From NCBI RefSeq assembly GCF_001437075.1, contig NZ_JQBX01000007.1, positions 39,201 through 103,200 of the forward strand: DNA of 64,000 bases. Direction: 5' to 3'. The notes below the pieces were generated by a model that was not told the DNA's origin, searched no databases, and was given only the letters and a program-made list of their open reading frames with translations. A program made the translations under genes and the position numbers. The stretch comes from Pediococcus stilesii. GTDB taxonomy: Bacteria > Bacillota > Bacilli > Lactobacillales > Lactobacillaceae. How positions within the stretch are numbered: the stretch's first letter is position 1; every line of letters starts with the position of its first letter. This document shows, piece by piece, positions 1-8,642 of the stretch.

Positions 1-288
1 CTTTTGGACTCGACCAAAAACGGCGTCACCAACCTTATAATCGGAAACATATTCACCAGCTTCAACGACAATTCCAGCAAAATCACTTCCCATAATCATT
101 GGCATTTCATATTTTAGAAGCATCTTTAACCCGCCATCTTTTGTTTTTATATCGATGGGGTTAATACTTGTTGCAATCACTTTAACCAACACATCATTTG
201 GACGGATAGCGGGAATCGACACATCCCGTATTTCCGGCATTTCTTGCTTGTACTTTTCGATAACAGCTGCTTTCATTAATTTGTTCAA
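1..288 (-). CDS. NAD(P)-dependent zinc-type alcohol dehydrogenase / quinone oxidoreductase family protein (partial)
   Basis: Only the N-terminal part is present; the gene runs off the left edge on the minus strand. The translation from the ATG at 276 begins MKAAVIEKYK and continues with the GroES-like fold of the medium-chain dehydrogenase/reductase family: a DVLVKV strand, SINPIDIKT, a GSDFAG core and KVGDAVFG. These proteins usually reduce quinones or enones with NAD(P)H in the cytosol; the substrate cannot be told from this fragment. Start choice: the only good Shine-Dalgarno (GGAGG, complement of 297-301) lies 8 nt upstream of an in-frame TTG at 288, but 20 nt upstream of the conventional ATG at 276. 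I therefore extend to the TTG, giving four extra residues; the ATG remains possible. Confidence 0.8.
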   Translation of the reverse strand, partial: MNKLMKAAVIEKYKQEMPEIRDVSIPAIRPNDVLVKVIATSINPIDIKTKDGGLKMLLKYEMPMIMGSDFAGIVVEAGEYVSDYKVGDAVFGRVQK

Positions 289-406
289 TTGATAATCCTC
301 CATATTTTTTTGGTTCTTTGGTTTAATCTTTTAAACCTAACATTTAGCTTATTTTAAGTTAATGGTTTAAAAATGTCAACGAATGAATTTTGGATTGTTG
401 ATGTGG

Positions 407-422
407 GGTTTCATGTGAAACA
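407..422. promoter_or_regulatory. parS-like ParB binding site
   Basis: The 16-mer matches the Bacillus-type parS consensus TGTTTCACGTGAAACA at 14 of 16 positions; the mismatches are the first base and the central C to T. It sits in the intergenic region before yaaA. A second 14/16 match lies at 57795-57810. ParB sites cluster around the origin in Firmicutes, so the pair hints at an origin-proximal position. Binding is inferred. Confidence 0.45.
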
Positions 423-471
423 TTTTACTGTTATTCTTTTGATAGAGTAATGGATAGGAGAGGCGAATCAA

Positions 472-1230
472 GTGAAAATCATAATTGCACCCGCTAAAAA
501 AATGAAAGTCGATAGCGATTCGTTCGAAGTTAGAGGTGCGCCAGTGTACCTTTCACAGACCGAAAAAATACTGTCGGTGCTAAAAGAAATGAGCTACGAG
601 GAGTTAAAAAAACTGTGGAAGAGTAGCGATCGTTTAACTAAACAAAATTATGACGTACTTCAAAATATAAATTTAAGACGTAATTTAACGCCTGCCGTAA
701 TGGCATACACCGGAATCCAATATCAGTATATGGCACCAGATTTAATGACAACCGACCAGCTGAAATATTTACAAAAGAACTTACGGATTTTATCGGGATT
801 TTATGGAATTTTAAAGCCGTTTGATGGGATTGTTCCATATCGATTAGGAATGCAGGCTAAGCTTCAAATTGAAGGACAATTTAACTTATATAATTTCTGG
901 AATCGGCGGCTCTATGATGATTTATATAATGATAATCACGATGTTATTAATCTTGCTTCAAAAGAATATGAGAAGGCAATTCGACCATATTTAGACAAAA
1001 AAGATCAATTAATAACATGCGTTTTTGGCGAAATGATCGATGGAAAAGTTAAGCAAAAGGCAACGCAAGCTAAAATGGCTAGGGGTGAAATGGTCAACTA
1101 TATATCACAGATTAAGCTGTCTGAAGTTAACCAGTTAAAGGGGTTTAACCGGTTAGGATACCAGTACCAAGAACGAATGTCGGATACTAGTACAATGGTG
1201 TTTACCAAGGAAAGTGAATTGATAAATTAG
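472..1230 (+). CDS. yaaA: YaaA family peroxide stress protein (DUF328/UPF0246)
   Basis: A 252-residue cytosolic protein of the usual YaaA length. Diagnostic family segments are the N-terminal IIAPAKKM, the central SGFYGILKPFDGIVPYRLGM and a C-terminal NRLGY stretch. YaaA lowers intracellular free iron during hydrogen peroxide stress in E. coli; its biochemical activity is only partly understood, and the role here is by homology. The start is a GTG at 472 preceded by an AGGAGAGG ribosome binding site. The gene stands alone: a parS-like site lies upstream and a strong hairpin terminator overlaps its stop codon, separating it from the following operon. Confidence 0.9.
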   Translation: MKIIIAPAKKMKVDSDSFEVRGAPVYLSQTEKILSVLKEMSYEELKKLWKSSDRLTKQNYDVLQNINLRRNLTPAVMAYTGIQYQYMAPDLMTTDQLKYLQKNLRILSGFYGILKPFDGIVPYRLGMQAKLQIEGQFNLYNFWNRRLYDDLYNDNHDVINLASKEYEKAIRPYLDKKDQLITCVFGEMIDGKVKQKATQAKMARGEMVNYISQIKLSEVNQLKGFNRLGYQYQERMSDTSTMVFTKESELIN

Positions 1231-1266
1231 TTTAGTTTAATCGTAGGATTAGACTAAACTTTTTTT
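1229..1266 (+). terminator. Rho-independent terminator of yaaA
   Basis: A 14-bp inverted repeat (arms at 1229-1242 and 1247-1260, one mismatch, 4-nt loop) is followed by six T. It overlaps the yaaA stop codon. Confidence 0.85.
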
Positions 1267-1270
1267 ATAA

Positions 1271-1284
1271 AGAAAGCGCTTGCA
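1271..1284 (+). promoter_or_regulatory. cre-like (CcpA) site upstream of the GntR operon
   Basis: AGAAAGCGCTTGCA resembles the catabolite-responsive element TGWNANCGNTNWCA, with the invariant CG core and the terminal CA present and mismatches at the first and twelfth positions. Its place just in front of an operon with a sugar-PTS permease fits carbon catabolite control. A nearby GTATATAC palindrome at 1305-1312 could be an autoregulatory GntR half-operator. Both are pattern matches only. Confidence 0.4.
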
Positions 1285-1357
1285 AAAACGGTCATTACCA
1301 TGTAGTATATACCGTAATAAAATTGTAAATGTTATGTATCTTTGAGGAGGGTTGCGA

Positions 1358-2089
1358 ATGGCAAATGCAAAGTTTGAAGAGGTTGCAAAACAATTGATCG
1401 AGAGAATCGAGGATGGGACATATTCCAGCGCACAAAGATTACCTTCAGAGTACGACTTGGCAGAGGAATTTGATGTGAGTCGACTAACGGTTCGCAAAGC
1501 CATTGATACGTTGATCGCTTCGAAAATTTTAGTGAAGGATCCAGGAAAGGGTACCTATGTTATGTCAACTAGTGTGCCAAACAAAATTGAAAGCGGACGA
1601 ATGGGATTACAAAGCTTTACCGAATCCGCTAGAGCCTACGGTAAAACTAGTCAAACTGAGGTTTTAAAATTTGAACCATTGGATAATCCGGACGAAGAAA
1701 TTCAAAAGAAATTAAAATTGGAAAAGAGCATTCATCCAGAAGTTGATGAACTAGTTCGAAGGCGATTCTGGGACAACGAACCCATGACAATCGAAGATAT
1801 TGTTATTCCACATAAATATGTTAAAGGTTACAAAAAGGAAGATTTTAATCAATCTCTATTTGAAATTTTATCGAAGTCGGTTGAAATATCATATTCTCAA
1901 CAAGAGATCGAAGTGATTTTGGTAGATAAGAAGATGGCAGAGCTATTAGGAGTTGAAGTGGGACAACCCTTAATGTGTGTGAAATCGGTTACTTACACGG
2001 CGGATGCCAGACCAATTTTTTATGATAAGTCCTATTATCGGGCAGACAAATATACGTTTCGTACCACATTGACACGTTTGGAACACTAG
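1358..2089 (+). CDS. GntR/HutC family transcriptional regulator with UTRA domain
   Basis: An N-terminal winged helix (residues about 8-70, with the RLPSEYDLAEEFDVSRLTVRKAID motif region typical of GntR) is joined to a C-terminal UTRA ligand-binding domain (about 90-240). HutC-type regulators sense small sugar phosphates or amino-acid-derived effectors and usually control adjacent catabolic genes. The ATG at 1358 is chosen because GAGGAGG ends 7 nt before it; a TTG two codons upstream is less likely. The stop codon overlaps the AGGAGG of the next gene (pepV), so the two are co-transcribed. It probably regulates the downstream peptidase/asparaginase/GrdB-like/EIIC cluster; the effector is unknown. 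Confidence 0.88.
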   Translation: MANAKFEEVAKQLIERIEDGTYSSAQRLPSEYDLAEEFDVSRLTVRKAIDTLIASKILVKDPGKGTYVMSTSVPNKIESGRMGLQSFTESARAYGKTSQTEVLKFEPLDNPDEEIQKKLKLEKSIHPEVDELVRRRFWDNEPMTIEDIVIPHKYVKGYKKEDFNQSLFEILSKSVEISYSQQEIEVILVDKKMAELLGVEVGQPLMCVKSVTYTADARPIFYDKSYYRADKYTFRTTLTRLEH

Positions 2090-2102
2090 GAGGTTTCTTA
2101 AG

Positions 2103-3459
2103 ATGATTACAGAAAAAGATATTACAACGGCAATTAATGAGCATCGTCAGGAGTTTTTAGAAGATTTAGCAAAAATAATTGAAGTTCAGAGTGTTCGAGG
2201 AAATGCAGAACCCCAGGTGCCTTTTGGAAATGGTCCCCGCCAGGCTTTAGATGTCGTCGTAGATATTGCGAAGGGTTATGGTTTTAAAACCGGAATCGTC
2301 AATGATGCGGTTGCCTACGCCCAGTGGGGAGAAGATGACCAACATTATATTGGAGTCGTTGGGCATCTAGATGTTGTTGCTGCATATTGGAGTCGTTGGG
2401 CATCTAGATGTTGTTGCTGCGGGAGATGGATGGACAGATGATCCATTTGAATTATCCGATCGCCGAGGTGTGCTCTACGCTCGTGGCGTTTTAGATAATA
2501 AGGGCCCCATCATGTCCGTACTTTTTGGACTAAAATTACTCAAAGATTTAGGATTTAAACCACAAAAAACCATTCGAGTAGTTTTCGGAAGCGATGAAGA
2601 GAGTGGCAGTGCTGATATTCCGCTCTATTTGGAAAAAGAAGCTGCTCCCGAGTTTGGCTTTACGCCGGATGGAAAATTTCCGGCTGTGTATGGTGAACGA
2701 GGCATTGTTAATTATGAAATTGACACGCCACTTTTGCCAATGGACTTAGATCAGATAACACCCATTGAGGGCGATCAGGCAAAAGATCATGTTCCAGATC
2801 GGGTGGTAGTTAAAATTAACGGTCAATATCTTGAGGCCAAGGGAAAAAGAAGTCCGACGAATGCGCCAGAACTAGGGGTTAATGCCCTAACGGTTATGGC
2901 AAGAAAGGCACTAGAACAAAATTTAGCCAAAGATGGATTAAAAGCCTATTTTAAATGGTTCTTTGAAAGCTTTAACGAGAAGCATTTTGGACAAGGACTG
3001 GGAATTGATTTTGAAGATGAAGACAGCGGAAAACTAATCGTTACACCGTATTTATTACAAAAATCTGAAGGTGGCTTGAAGTTAGAAATCGCCATTCGTT
3101 ACCCAGTTAGTTCCACAGAAGCTGACGTTACGGATGGACTTAAAAAGGCTGTTATCCCTGGAAGTAAAATCAAGGTTATTCGCCGAATTCCGGGCACAAT
3201 GCATGATAAAAGGGATCCAAGAATTAAAATCTTATCCGATGTTTATGAACGTGTAACTGGATTGGATGGAACTCCCGTAACGACCACAGGGGCCACCTAT
3301 GCGCGTTCGGTTCCAAATATTATTGCTTTTGGACCATCATTTCCAGGGCAAAAAGGAATTGCGCATAAGCAGGACGAATGGATGGATGAAGAAGATTTGA
3401 TGATGAACATGGAAATATACATGAATGCTCTAGTTAAACTGACAGATAAGGAAGGTTAG
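2103..3459 (+). pseudogene. pepV: Dipeptidase PepV (M20 family), disrupted by a 37-bp tandem duplication
   Basis: PepV is a cytosolic zinc dipeptidase. The first frame (2103-2441) reads normally to HYIGVVGHLDVVAA, then runs into unrelated sequence and a stop. The second frame resumes at exactly the same residues and continues with all family motifs: YARGVLDNKG, GSDEESGS, PDGKFP and the C-terminal IAHKQDEW. The cause is an exact 37-bp direct duplication at 2347-2420; removing one copy restores a single reading frame of about 439 residues, close to the usual PepV length. The rest of the gene shows no decay, so the event is recent, a reversible slippage switch, or an assembly error. An ATG at 2371 could restart translation but has no clear ribosome binding site and would lack the N-terminal 85 or so residues. 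Confidence 0.88.
2347..2420 (+). repeat. Perfect 37-bp tandem duplication inside pepV
   Basis: Copies at 2347-2383 and 2384-2420 are identical over 37 bases and directly abutting. The flanking bases differ, so the unit is exactly 37 bp. Because 37 is not a multiple of three, it shifts the pepV frame by +1. The repeated segment encodes the metal-ligand motif GHLDVV. Confidence 0.97.
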
Positions 3460-3464
3460 AAGCG

Positions 3465-4418
3465 ATGACATGGGGAACGATTGCAACATGGCGAATGGCA
3501 CACGATGGAGTACTAAAAGCAGCCGAAATGCTTAAAAATAAGGAAACGGCGGGAGACGCGGTCGAATCATTGATTAATGTGATTGAAGAATATCCGTATT
3601 ACAAATCAGTCGGCTATGGCGGGCTGCCAAATGAAGAAGGGATCGTTGAAATGGATGCGGCATTCATGGACGGAGACACCCTCGCGCAAGGAGCGGTGGG
3701 CGGAATTCATAACGTGCTGCATGCCGTCTCAGTCGCACGGAAGTTGAGCAACGAGCACTATAACAGTTTCCGCGTTGGCGAAGGAGCAACAAAATACGCC
3801 ACGATTAATGGATTTAAAATGCAAAACATGCTGACGGATCGGGCGAAGAAACGCTGGCAAAAAAAGCTTCTTGAATTAAAAGACGAGTCTGTAACGCCGT
3901 ACGATGGTCATGACACAATTGGTGCAATTACGCTATCTGAAGCGGGGTCAATGGCTGCGGCAACTTCAACTTCGGGATTGTTTATGAAAAAGGCCGGACG
4001 AGTTGGTGACTCTCCACTTTCAGGATCAGGTTTTTATGTAGATAGTGAAATTGGTGGTGCCGCAGCAACTGGATTAGGCGAGGACATCATGAAGGGATGT
4101 ATCTCATATGAAATTGTCCGAAGAATGGGAGAAGGAGAGACACCGCAAGAAGCCTGTGATCATGCCGTTTATCCGTTTGTGAAAAAACTGAAGAAGCGGT
4201 ATGGCAAAGCGGGCGAATTTTCGTTGGTTGCAATGGATAAAGATGGCGATTGGGGAGTGGCCACAAACGTCGAATTTACGTTTAGTGTTGCCACCAGTAC
4301 GGAAGACCCACAAATCCTGATTGCGCATCCAAGTGCTAATGGAACAACGATGATTGAACCGATCACGCAGGAATGGTTGGATGCTTACGAGAAGAGAATT
4401 AAGGCGCCAATTGAATAA
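3465..4418 (+). CDS. N4-(beta-N-acetylglucosaminyl)-L-asparaginase family (Ntn, T2) hydrolase
   Basis: A 317-residue member of the glycosylasparaginase / isoaspartyl peptidase family. These Ntn-hydrolases self-cleave before a Thr that then becomes the N-terminal nucleophile. The cleavage motif GHDTIGAI is present, placing the nucleophile at Thr151 and splitting the protein into roughly 150- and 166-residue chains. The family hydrolyses the amide between GlcNAc and Asn, or beta-aspartyl peptides; which applies is not visible. No signal peptide is seen, so it should act in the cytosol on imported substrate. It starts 5 nt after the pepV stop and is followed by the GrdB-like gene and a PTS EIIC, suggesting use of an Asn/Asp-linked compound. 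Confidence 0.88.
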   Translation: MTWGTIATWRMAHDGVLKAAEMLKNKETAGDAVESLINVIEEYPYYKSVGYGGLPNEEGIVEMDAAFMDGDTLAQGAVGGIHNVLHAVSVARKLSNEHYNSFRVGEGATKYATINGFKMQNMLTDRAKKRWQKKLLELKDESVTPYDGHDTIGAITLSEAGSMAAATSTSGLFMKKAGRVGDSPLSGSGFYVDSEIGGAAATGLGEDIMKGCISYEIVRRMGEGETPQEACDHAVYPFVKKLKKRYGKAGEFSLVAMDKDGDWGVATNVEFTFSVATSTEDPQILIAHPSANGTTMIEPITQEWLDAYEKRIKAPIE

Positions 4419-4457
4419 CGAAAACTTTGTTACGTAATAGTTTAGGGAGGGATTATA

Positions 4458-4982
4458 TTGAAAGCAATTATTATATTAGACCAAACTCAGGCTGGATTGG
4501 GTGGTAAAGAGCGGGCGGACACGCCACTAGGAGGAAAGAAGTTGGCTCTTGGAAGTGCTGACACAACCGCTAAAGCATTGTCAAAAGTCGGCGGAGAAGT
4601 AATTGGAACATTTTACTGCGGTACAGACTTTTACAAAGATAATAGTGATTTGGTACAGGAAAAATTCACCAAAATGGCCGATAAAATGAATGCGGATGTC
4701 GTTATTTTAGGTCCAACTTACGATTACCCAGAATTTTCGTTGATGGCTTGCGAACTTAGCTTAGCTTTTAAAAAAGAGTCGAAAATTCCTACTATTCAGG
4801 CAACAGCAATTGAGAAAAATCAGGAACTTATTGATAAATATAAGGCAGATTTATTGATTGTTAAAATGCCTAAAAAAGGCGGAACAGGGCTTTCGGATTC
4901 GATTGAACATCTCGTTGAGGGATGCAAAGTTATTTCTGAAAACGGGGATTTAACACAGTTTAAAGCGGATTATTGCTACTAG
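4458..4982 (+). CDS. Short GrdB-like protein (glycine/sarcosine/betaine reductase component B-related)
   Basis: A 174-residue protein resembling the N-terminal part of the GrdB/PrdB reductase family: LDQTQAGLGGKERADTPL at the start, GTFYCGTDFYKDN, ADVVILGPTYDYPEFSLMACEL and a C-terminal KKGGTGLSDSIEHL. Full-length GrdB is about 430 residues with a catalytic selenocysteine or cysteine in the C-terminal half, which is absent here, so classical reductase activity is unlikely. Two cysteines (in YCGTDF and MACEL) could be functional. No other glycine-reductase component is nearby. An AGGGAGG-type ribosome binding site precedes the TTG/ATG-region start. Its function in this operon is unknown. Confidence 0.6.
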   Translation: MKAIIILDQTQAGLGGKERADTPLGGKKLALGSADTTAKALSKVGGEVIGTFYCGTDFYKDNSDLVQEKFTKMADKMNADVVILGPTYDYPEFSLMACELSLAFKKESKIPTIQATAIEKNQELIDKYKADLLIVKMPKKGGTGLSDSIEHLVEGCKVISENGDLTQFKADYCY

Positions 4983-5013
4983 TGACGTTATATTGAAAGG
5001 GAGGTAAAAGCTC

Positions 5014-6327
5014 ATGCAAAAAAAGTTTGAACAAATACTAATGCCGCTGGCAACAAAACTGGGTAACAACGTGGTATTAAAATCATTACGCGATGGTTTT
5101 TTAATCATTACTCCTTTAATTATTGTTACATCAACGTTCCTGTTGATTGGGAATTTTCCGATTCCTGGATGGGATAGTTTTTGGACGGGACTTTTAGGTA
5201 AAAATTGGGCGGAATGGTTTAGCGCAGTTTCCAATTCAGTATTTAGTTTTACTGGGATTTTATCCTGTATGGCGATTGGCTACGCTTATGGGAAAAATCG
5301 TGGATTAGAGGCGATTCATGCCTCCGTGGTTGCACTAATTTCATTCTTAATTTTAACGCCCACGAGTGTGTCAATTGGTAAAGAAACGGTTGGTGCCGTA
5401 GAAACAATGTATGTAGGACCAAACGGAATTTTCTTAGGAATTTTTATTGCAATAATTAGTGTTGAACTTTACCGATTTGCGGTCAAACGAAACTGGACGA
5501 TCAAAATGCCTGATGGAGTACCACCGGCAGTAAGCCAATCTTTTGATGCATTAATTCCCAGTGGTTTAGTTATTTTATTCTTTTTCTTAGTTCATATTTT
5601 ATTTAGTATTTCAAGCTATGACACGGCCTATAATTTCATTTATACACTAATTCAAGCACCGTTAAAACATGTTGGAAATTCGCTACCATCGGTACTGCTC
5701 TATAATTTTCTGGCCAGTGTACTCTGGGTATTTGGAATTAACGGACCCACGATCACCAATTCAGTTTGGTCGCCGATCTTCTTTGTTTTAACACAGGATA
5801 ATTTAAAAGCTTACACAAATCATCTAGAAATACCACATATTTATACTCAACCATTTATCGATATTTTCACAACGTATGGTGGTGGCGGAAGCACCTTGTC
5901 ACTTCTAATCGTCATGTTTGTTGTATGTCGTTCAAAACGGATTCGCGAGCTAGGTAAATTAGCAATTCTTCCAGGTATTTTTGGAATTAATGAACCTATT
6001 ATCTTCGGATTGCCAGTTGTTTTAAATCCAATTATTGCAATTCCATTTATCGTAGTTCCAGTGTTAAATACATTTATTTCCGGAATCGTGTTTACGCTTG
6101 GATGGGTACCGAAGACGACAGGGGTGCTGCTTCCTTGGACCACGCCTCCAATTATTTCAGGATGGCTCGCAACGGGAAGTTGGACAGGTTCTGTCTTGCA
6201 ATTATTTGAGATCATCTTGGGAATAATGATTTACTATCCATTTGTTAAGATGCTAGATCATCAATATTTGGACGAAGAAGCGGCAGCATTGGAAGAAGAT
6301 TTAAATATTGATTTTAATGAAGTGTAA
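5014..6327 (+). CDS. PTS EIIC permease, lactose/cellobiose family, without EIIA/EIIB partner
   Basis: A 437-residue polytopic membrane protein with about 8-10 hydrophobic helices. It matches the cellobiose/lactose EIIC family: N-terminal PLATKLGNNVVLKSLRDGFL, central FGINGPTITNSVW, then GGGGSTLSLLI, FGINEPIIFGLPVVLNP and a TTPPIISGWLATG segment near the C-terminus. EIIC moves the sugar across the membrane, with phosphorylation done by EIIB/EIIA. Neither is encoded nearby, so the protein must borrow partners from elsewhere or import an unphosphorylated substrate. It is the last gene of the GntR operon, 31 nt after the GrdB-like gene, with a GGGAGG ribosome binding site. Confidence 0.9.
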   Translation: MQKKFEQILMPLATKLGNNVVLKSLRDGFLIITPLIIVTSTFLLIGNFPIPGWDSFWTGLLGKNWAEWFSAVSNSVFSFTGILSCMAIGYAYGKNRGLEAIHASVVALISFLILTPTSVSIGKETVGAVETMYVGPNGIFLGIFIAIISVELYRFAVKRNWTIKMPDGVPPAVSQSFDALIPSGLVILFFFLVHILFSISSYDTAYNFIYTLIQAPLKHVGNSLPSVLLYNFLASVLWVFGINGPTITNSVWSPIFFVLTQDNLKAYTNHLEIPHIYTQPFIDIFTTYGGGGSTLSLLIVMFVVCRSKRIRELGKLAILPGIFGINEPIIFGLPVVLNPIIAIPFIVVPVLNTFISGIVFTLGWVPKTTGVLLPWTTPPIISGWLATGSWTGSVLQLFEIILGIMIYYPFVKMLDHQYLDEEAAALEEDLNIDFNEV

Positions 6328-6532
6328 AGCAAAATTTGAACTTCATTATCAAGGTTTTAGCAAAAAATGAACTTCAATTTAAAGTAGAAAATAAGATCTA
6401 TATAACAGTTGTATTTCAAAAGTGTACAGAATTATCAAAATTTTATTTCAAAACTACGAATTATAAGACAACTTACAGACTTTGGGCTACAATAAAACAC
6501 AATAAGATATCGAAGTGTTTGGAGGAAAATCG

Positions 6533-7111
6533 ATGAGATTTTTGAGAGATTGGGTTTTACCAATCATTATTGGTTTATTAGTTGCATTTTTAGTTAAAAC
6601 GTATTTATTTCAGGTTGTCAAAGTTGATGGATCTTCAATGCAGCCTAATTTGCAAGATAGCGAGCGGGTCATCGTGTGGAAGCCGGCTGAAATCAAGCGA
6701 ATGAGTGTCATTGTATTTGATGCACATGGCGAAGATCCAGCGGCTACCCAATCCGTGGATTACGTTAAGCGAGTAATTGGGATTCCAGGTGATACGATTA
6801 GTTATAATGATGGAAAATTATATGTGAATGATAAACAAGTCCCTCAGAAATTTATTGATGAAGAGCAACGTACTTCAGGAACAGGTAATTGGACATTGGA
6901 ATCAATAGCTAACAAATATGGATGGGGAAAGAGTCCCAAAAAGGTTCCAAAAGATTCATACTTTGTCTTGGGTGATCATCGTAGCGTTTCAAACGATAGC
7001 CGTTATTGGGGCTTCGTTAAAAAGTCTAAAGTTATGGGTGTTGTTAAAGTTCCTTTTTGGAGTAATAACGCTAAAGCCAAAAAGAATATTAATGATTTAG
7101 CAACAGATTAA
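6533..7111 (+). CDS. lepB: Signal peptidase I
   Basis: A 192-residue type I (S26) signal peptidase anchored by one N-terminal transmembrane helix (residues about 8-27), with the catalytic domain outside. The catalytic Ser35 is in VDGSSMQPNL and the general-base Lys79 in DYVKRVIGIPGD; the ordered GDHRSVSNDSRYWG box near the C-terminus is also intact. The start at ATG 6533 is preceded by GGAGG at the right spacing; an upstream in-frame ATG overlaps that ribosome binding site. It removes signal peptides from exported proteins. It is transcribed alone and ends at its own hairpin terminator. Confidence 0.95.
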   Translation: MRFLRDWVLPIIIGLLVAFLVKTYLFQVVKVDGSSMQPNLQDSERVIVWKPAEIKRMSVIVFDAHGEDPAATQSVDYVKRVIGIPGDTISYNDGKLYVNDKQVPQKFIDEEQRTSGTGNWTLESIANKYGWGKSPKKVPKDSYFVLGDHRSVSNDSRYWGFVKKSKVMGVVKVPFWSNNAKAKKNINDLATD

Positions 7112-7137
7112 TATGAATAATGATATTCAAAAAATGA

Positions 7138-7178
7138 AGAGTTTGTAACAGGTTTAAATTTTGTTACAAGCTCTTTTT
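7138..7178 (+). terminator. Terminator after lepB
   Basis: Twelve-bp arms (7138-7149 and 7163-7174, one mismatch) are followed by a T run. Confidence 0.8.
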
Positions 7179-7306
7179 AATTTAGAAGAACGTCGAAGCT
7201 AATTTTAAAAGCAAAAATTTTTGCATTAGATCGAGTTTTATTTTAGTTTTAAGTTAATATGAATAGTAGTGGAGAGTTTTAAGATTGAGCATCGAGGAGG
7301 AACTAT

Positions 7307-8623
7307 ATGAAGAATGAATTAAGCAAAGAAATGATTGATAATTTAAGAAGACGCGTTGAAGAACAGCATGAAGTACCTGTCGTCCAACGTGCGGTGATTA
7401 AAAACGGTGTGTACAATGCTAGTGAAAATGATAAGGTACGCTCAAAATTAAATCGGACATTCTCAATTGAATTGGACACGGGGAAAGTATCTAACCAGCG
7501 TCATAGTGGGCGATGCTGGATCTTTTCAACCATGAATATCTTACGTCACCATTTTTCGAACCAATACGAAGTGAAAGATTTTGAATTTTCACAGGCGTAT
7601 ATTTACTTTTGGGATAAGATTGAACGCGCTAATATGTTTTATCAACGGATAATTGATCTCGCTGATCGCGAGTTGGAGGATCGTGAACTTCAATTTTACT
7701 TAAATTCACCAAACAGTGATGGTGGCCAATGGGCAATGGCCGCAGCAATTGTCCAAAAATATGGTGTGGTTCCTAATGATGTAATGCCTGAAACTTTCAA
7801 TACAAAAGATACCACGGGATTTGCCAATGCGCTGAATTTAAAATTGAGGCGGGATGCAATTCAACTAAGACAGATGAAACATCGTGGTGCATCTGAAGCT
7901 GAACTTCAGGCGGAACGCGAGTTACTATTAGGACAAGTGTACCAAATGACAACCATTGCCGTTGGAACGCCACCTGAAAGCTTCGATTTTGAGTACAAAG
8001 ATGACAATCAAAAATATCATATCGACCGAAACATCACACCACTAGAATTTTATGATAAATATGTTGGTGTTGATCTTGATGATTATGTGGTTGTGACAAA
8101 TTCCCCAGACAAGCCATTTAACCAGTTGTACAGTCTGCCATCACAAGACAACGTTATTGGTGGAAAAGAAATAACTTTTTTGAATCTGCCAATTCAAAAC
8201 TTAAAGGAGCTAGCCGTTGATCAGCTCAAAGACGGTGAATCAATTTGGTTTGGAAATGATGTATTGGAGCAAATGAATCGAAAAGATGGGCTGCTGGACA
8301 GTGAATTGTACAAACAAGATGAACTCTTTGGCGTTGCGCTCGATATGACAAAGGCCGAACGAATGCTGTATCGGCAGGCAAATGTATCACACGCAATGAC
8401 GTTAACCGGAGTGGATCTGATTGATGGCAAAACTTCAAAATGGAAAGTTGAAAATAGTTGGGGCGAGCAAAATGGTGATAAGGGGTACTTTGTCATGGCG
8501 GATAATTGGTTTGATGATTACGTATATGAAATTGTTATTCAGCGGAAGTTTTTAACCAAAGAACAATTAGAGATTGCCGACTCAACACCAACGCCACTAA
8601 AAGCCTGGGACGCTTTAGCATAG
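7307..8623 (+). CDS. pepC: Aminopeptidase C (C1B, bleomycin hydrolase family)
   Basis: A 438-residue cytosolic cysteine aminopeptidase of full family length. The nucleophile Cys70 lies in NQRHSGRCWIFSTMN; the catalytic His is in VSHAMTLTGVD and the catalytic Asn in KWKVENSWGE. PepC enzymes form hexamers in which the C-terminal residues line the active site and restrict cleavage to N-terminal residues. The role is release of amino acids from imported peptides, with broad specificity. GAGGAGG precedes the ATG. It is followed after 19 nt by a HIT-family gene, so the two are probably co-transcribed up to the terminator at 9102. Confidence 0.96.
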   Translation: MKNELSKEMIDNLRRRVEEQHEVPVVQRAVIKNGVYNASENDKVRSKLNRTFSIELDTGKVSNQRHSGRCWIFSTMNILRHHFSNQYEVKDFEFSQAYIYFWDKIERANMFYQRIIDLADRELEDRELQFYLNSPNSDGGQWAMAAAIVQKYGVVPNDVMPETFNTKDTTGFANALNLKLRRDAIQLRQMKHRGASEAELQAERELLLGQVYQMTTIAVGTPPESFDFEYKDDNQKYHIDRNITPLEFYDKYVGVDLDDYVVVTNSPDKPFNQLYSLPSQDNVIGGKEITFLNLPIQNLKELAVDQLKDGESIWFGNDVLEQMNRKDGLLDSELYKQDELFGVALDMTKAERMLYRQANVSHAMTLTGVDLIDGKTSKWKVENSWGEQNGDKGYFVMADNWFDDYVYEIVIQRKFLTKEQLEIADSTPTPLKAWDALA

Positions 8624-8642
8624 CCCTATGGAGGAAATAAAG

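Noticed and set aside
2347..2420. Programmed ribosomal frameshift in pepV
   Set aside because: There is no slippery heptamer or pseudoknot; a 37-bp exact duplication fully explains the frame change.
2371..3459. Second pepV frame as an independent gene starting at ATG 2371
   Set aside because: There is no ribosome binding site, and the start lies in the duplicated unit. The protein resumes the same dipeptidase exactly, so one disrupted gene is simpler.
4104..4366. Minus-strand open frames inside the asparaginase gene, and many similar frames in other genes
   Set aside because: They overlap well-supported genes, have no ribosome binding site and low-complexity or implausible products; they are antisense shadows.
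5014..6327. Functional link of the EIIC at 5 kb with the 6-phospho-beta-glucosidase at 61 kb
   Set aside because: They are 55 kb apart with separate promoters; EIIC families fit cellobiose but nothing in the sequence ties them together.
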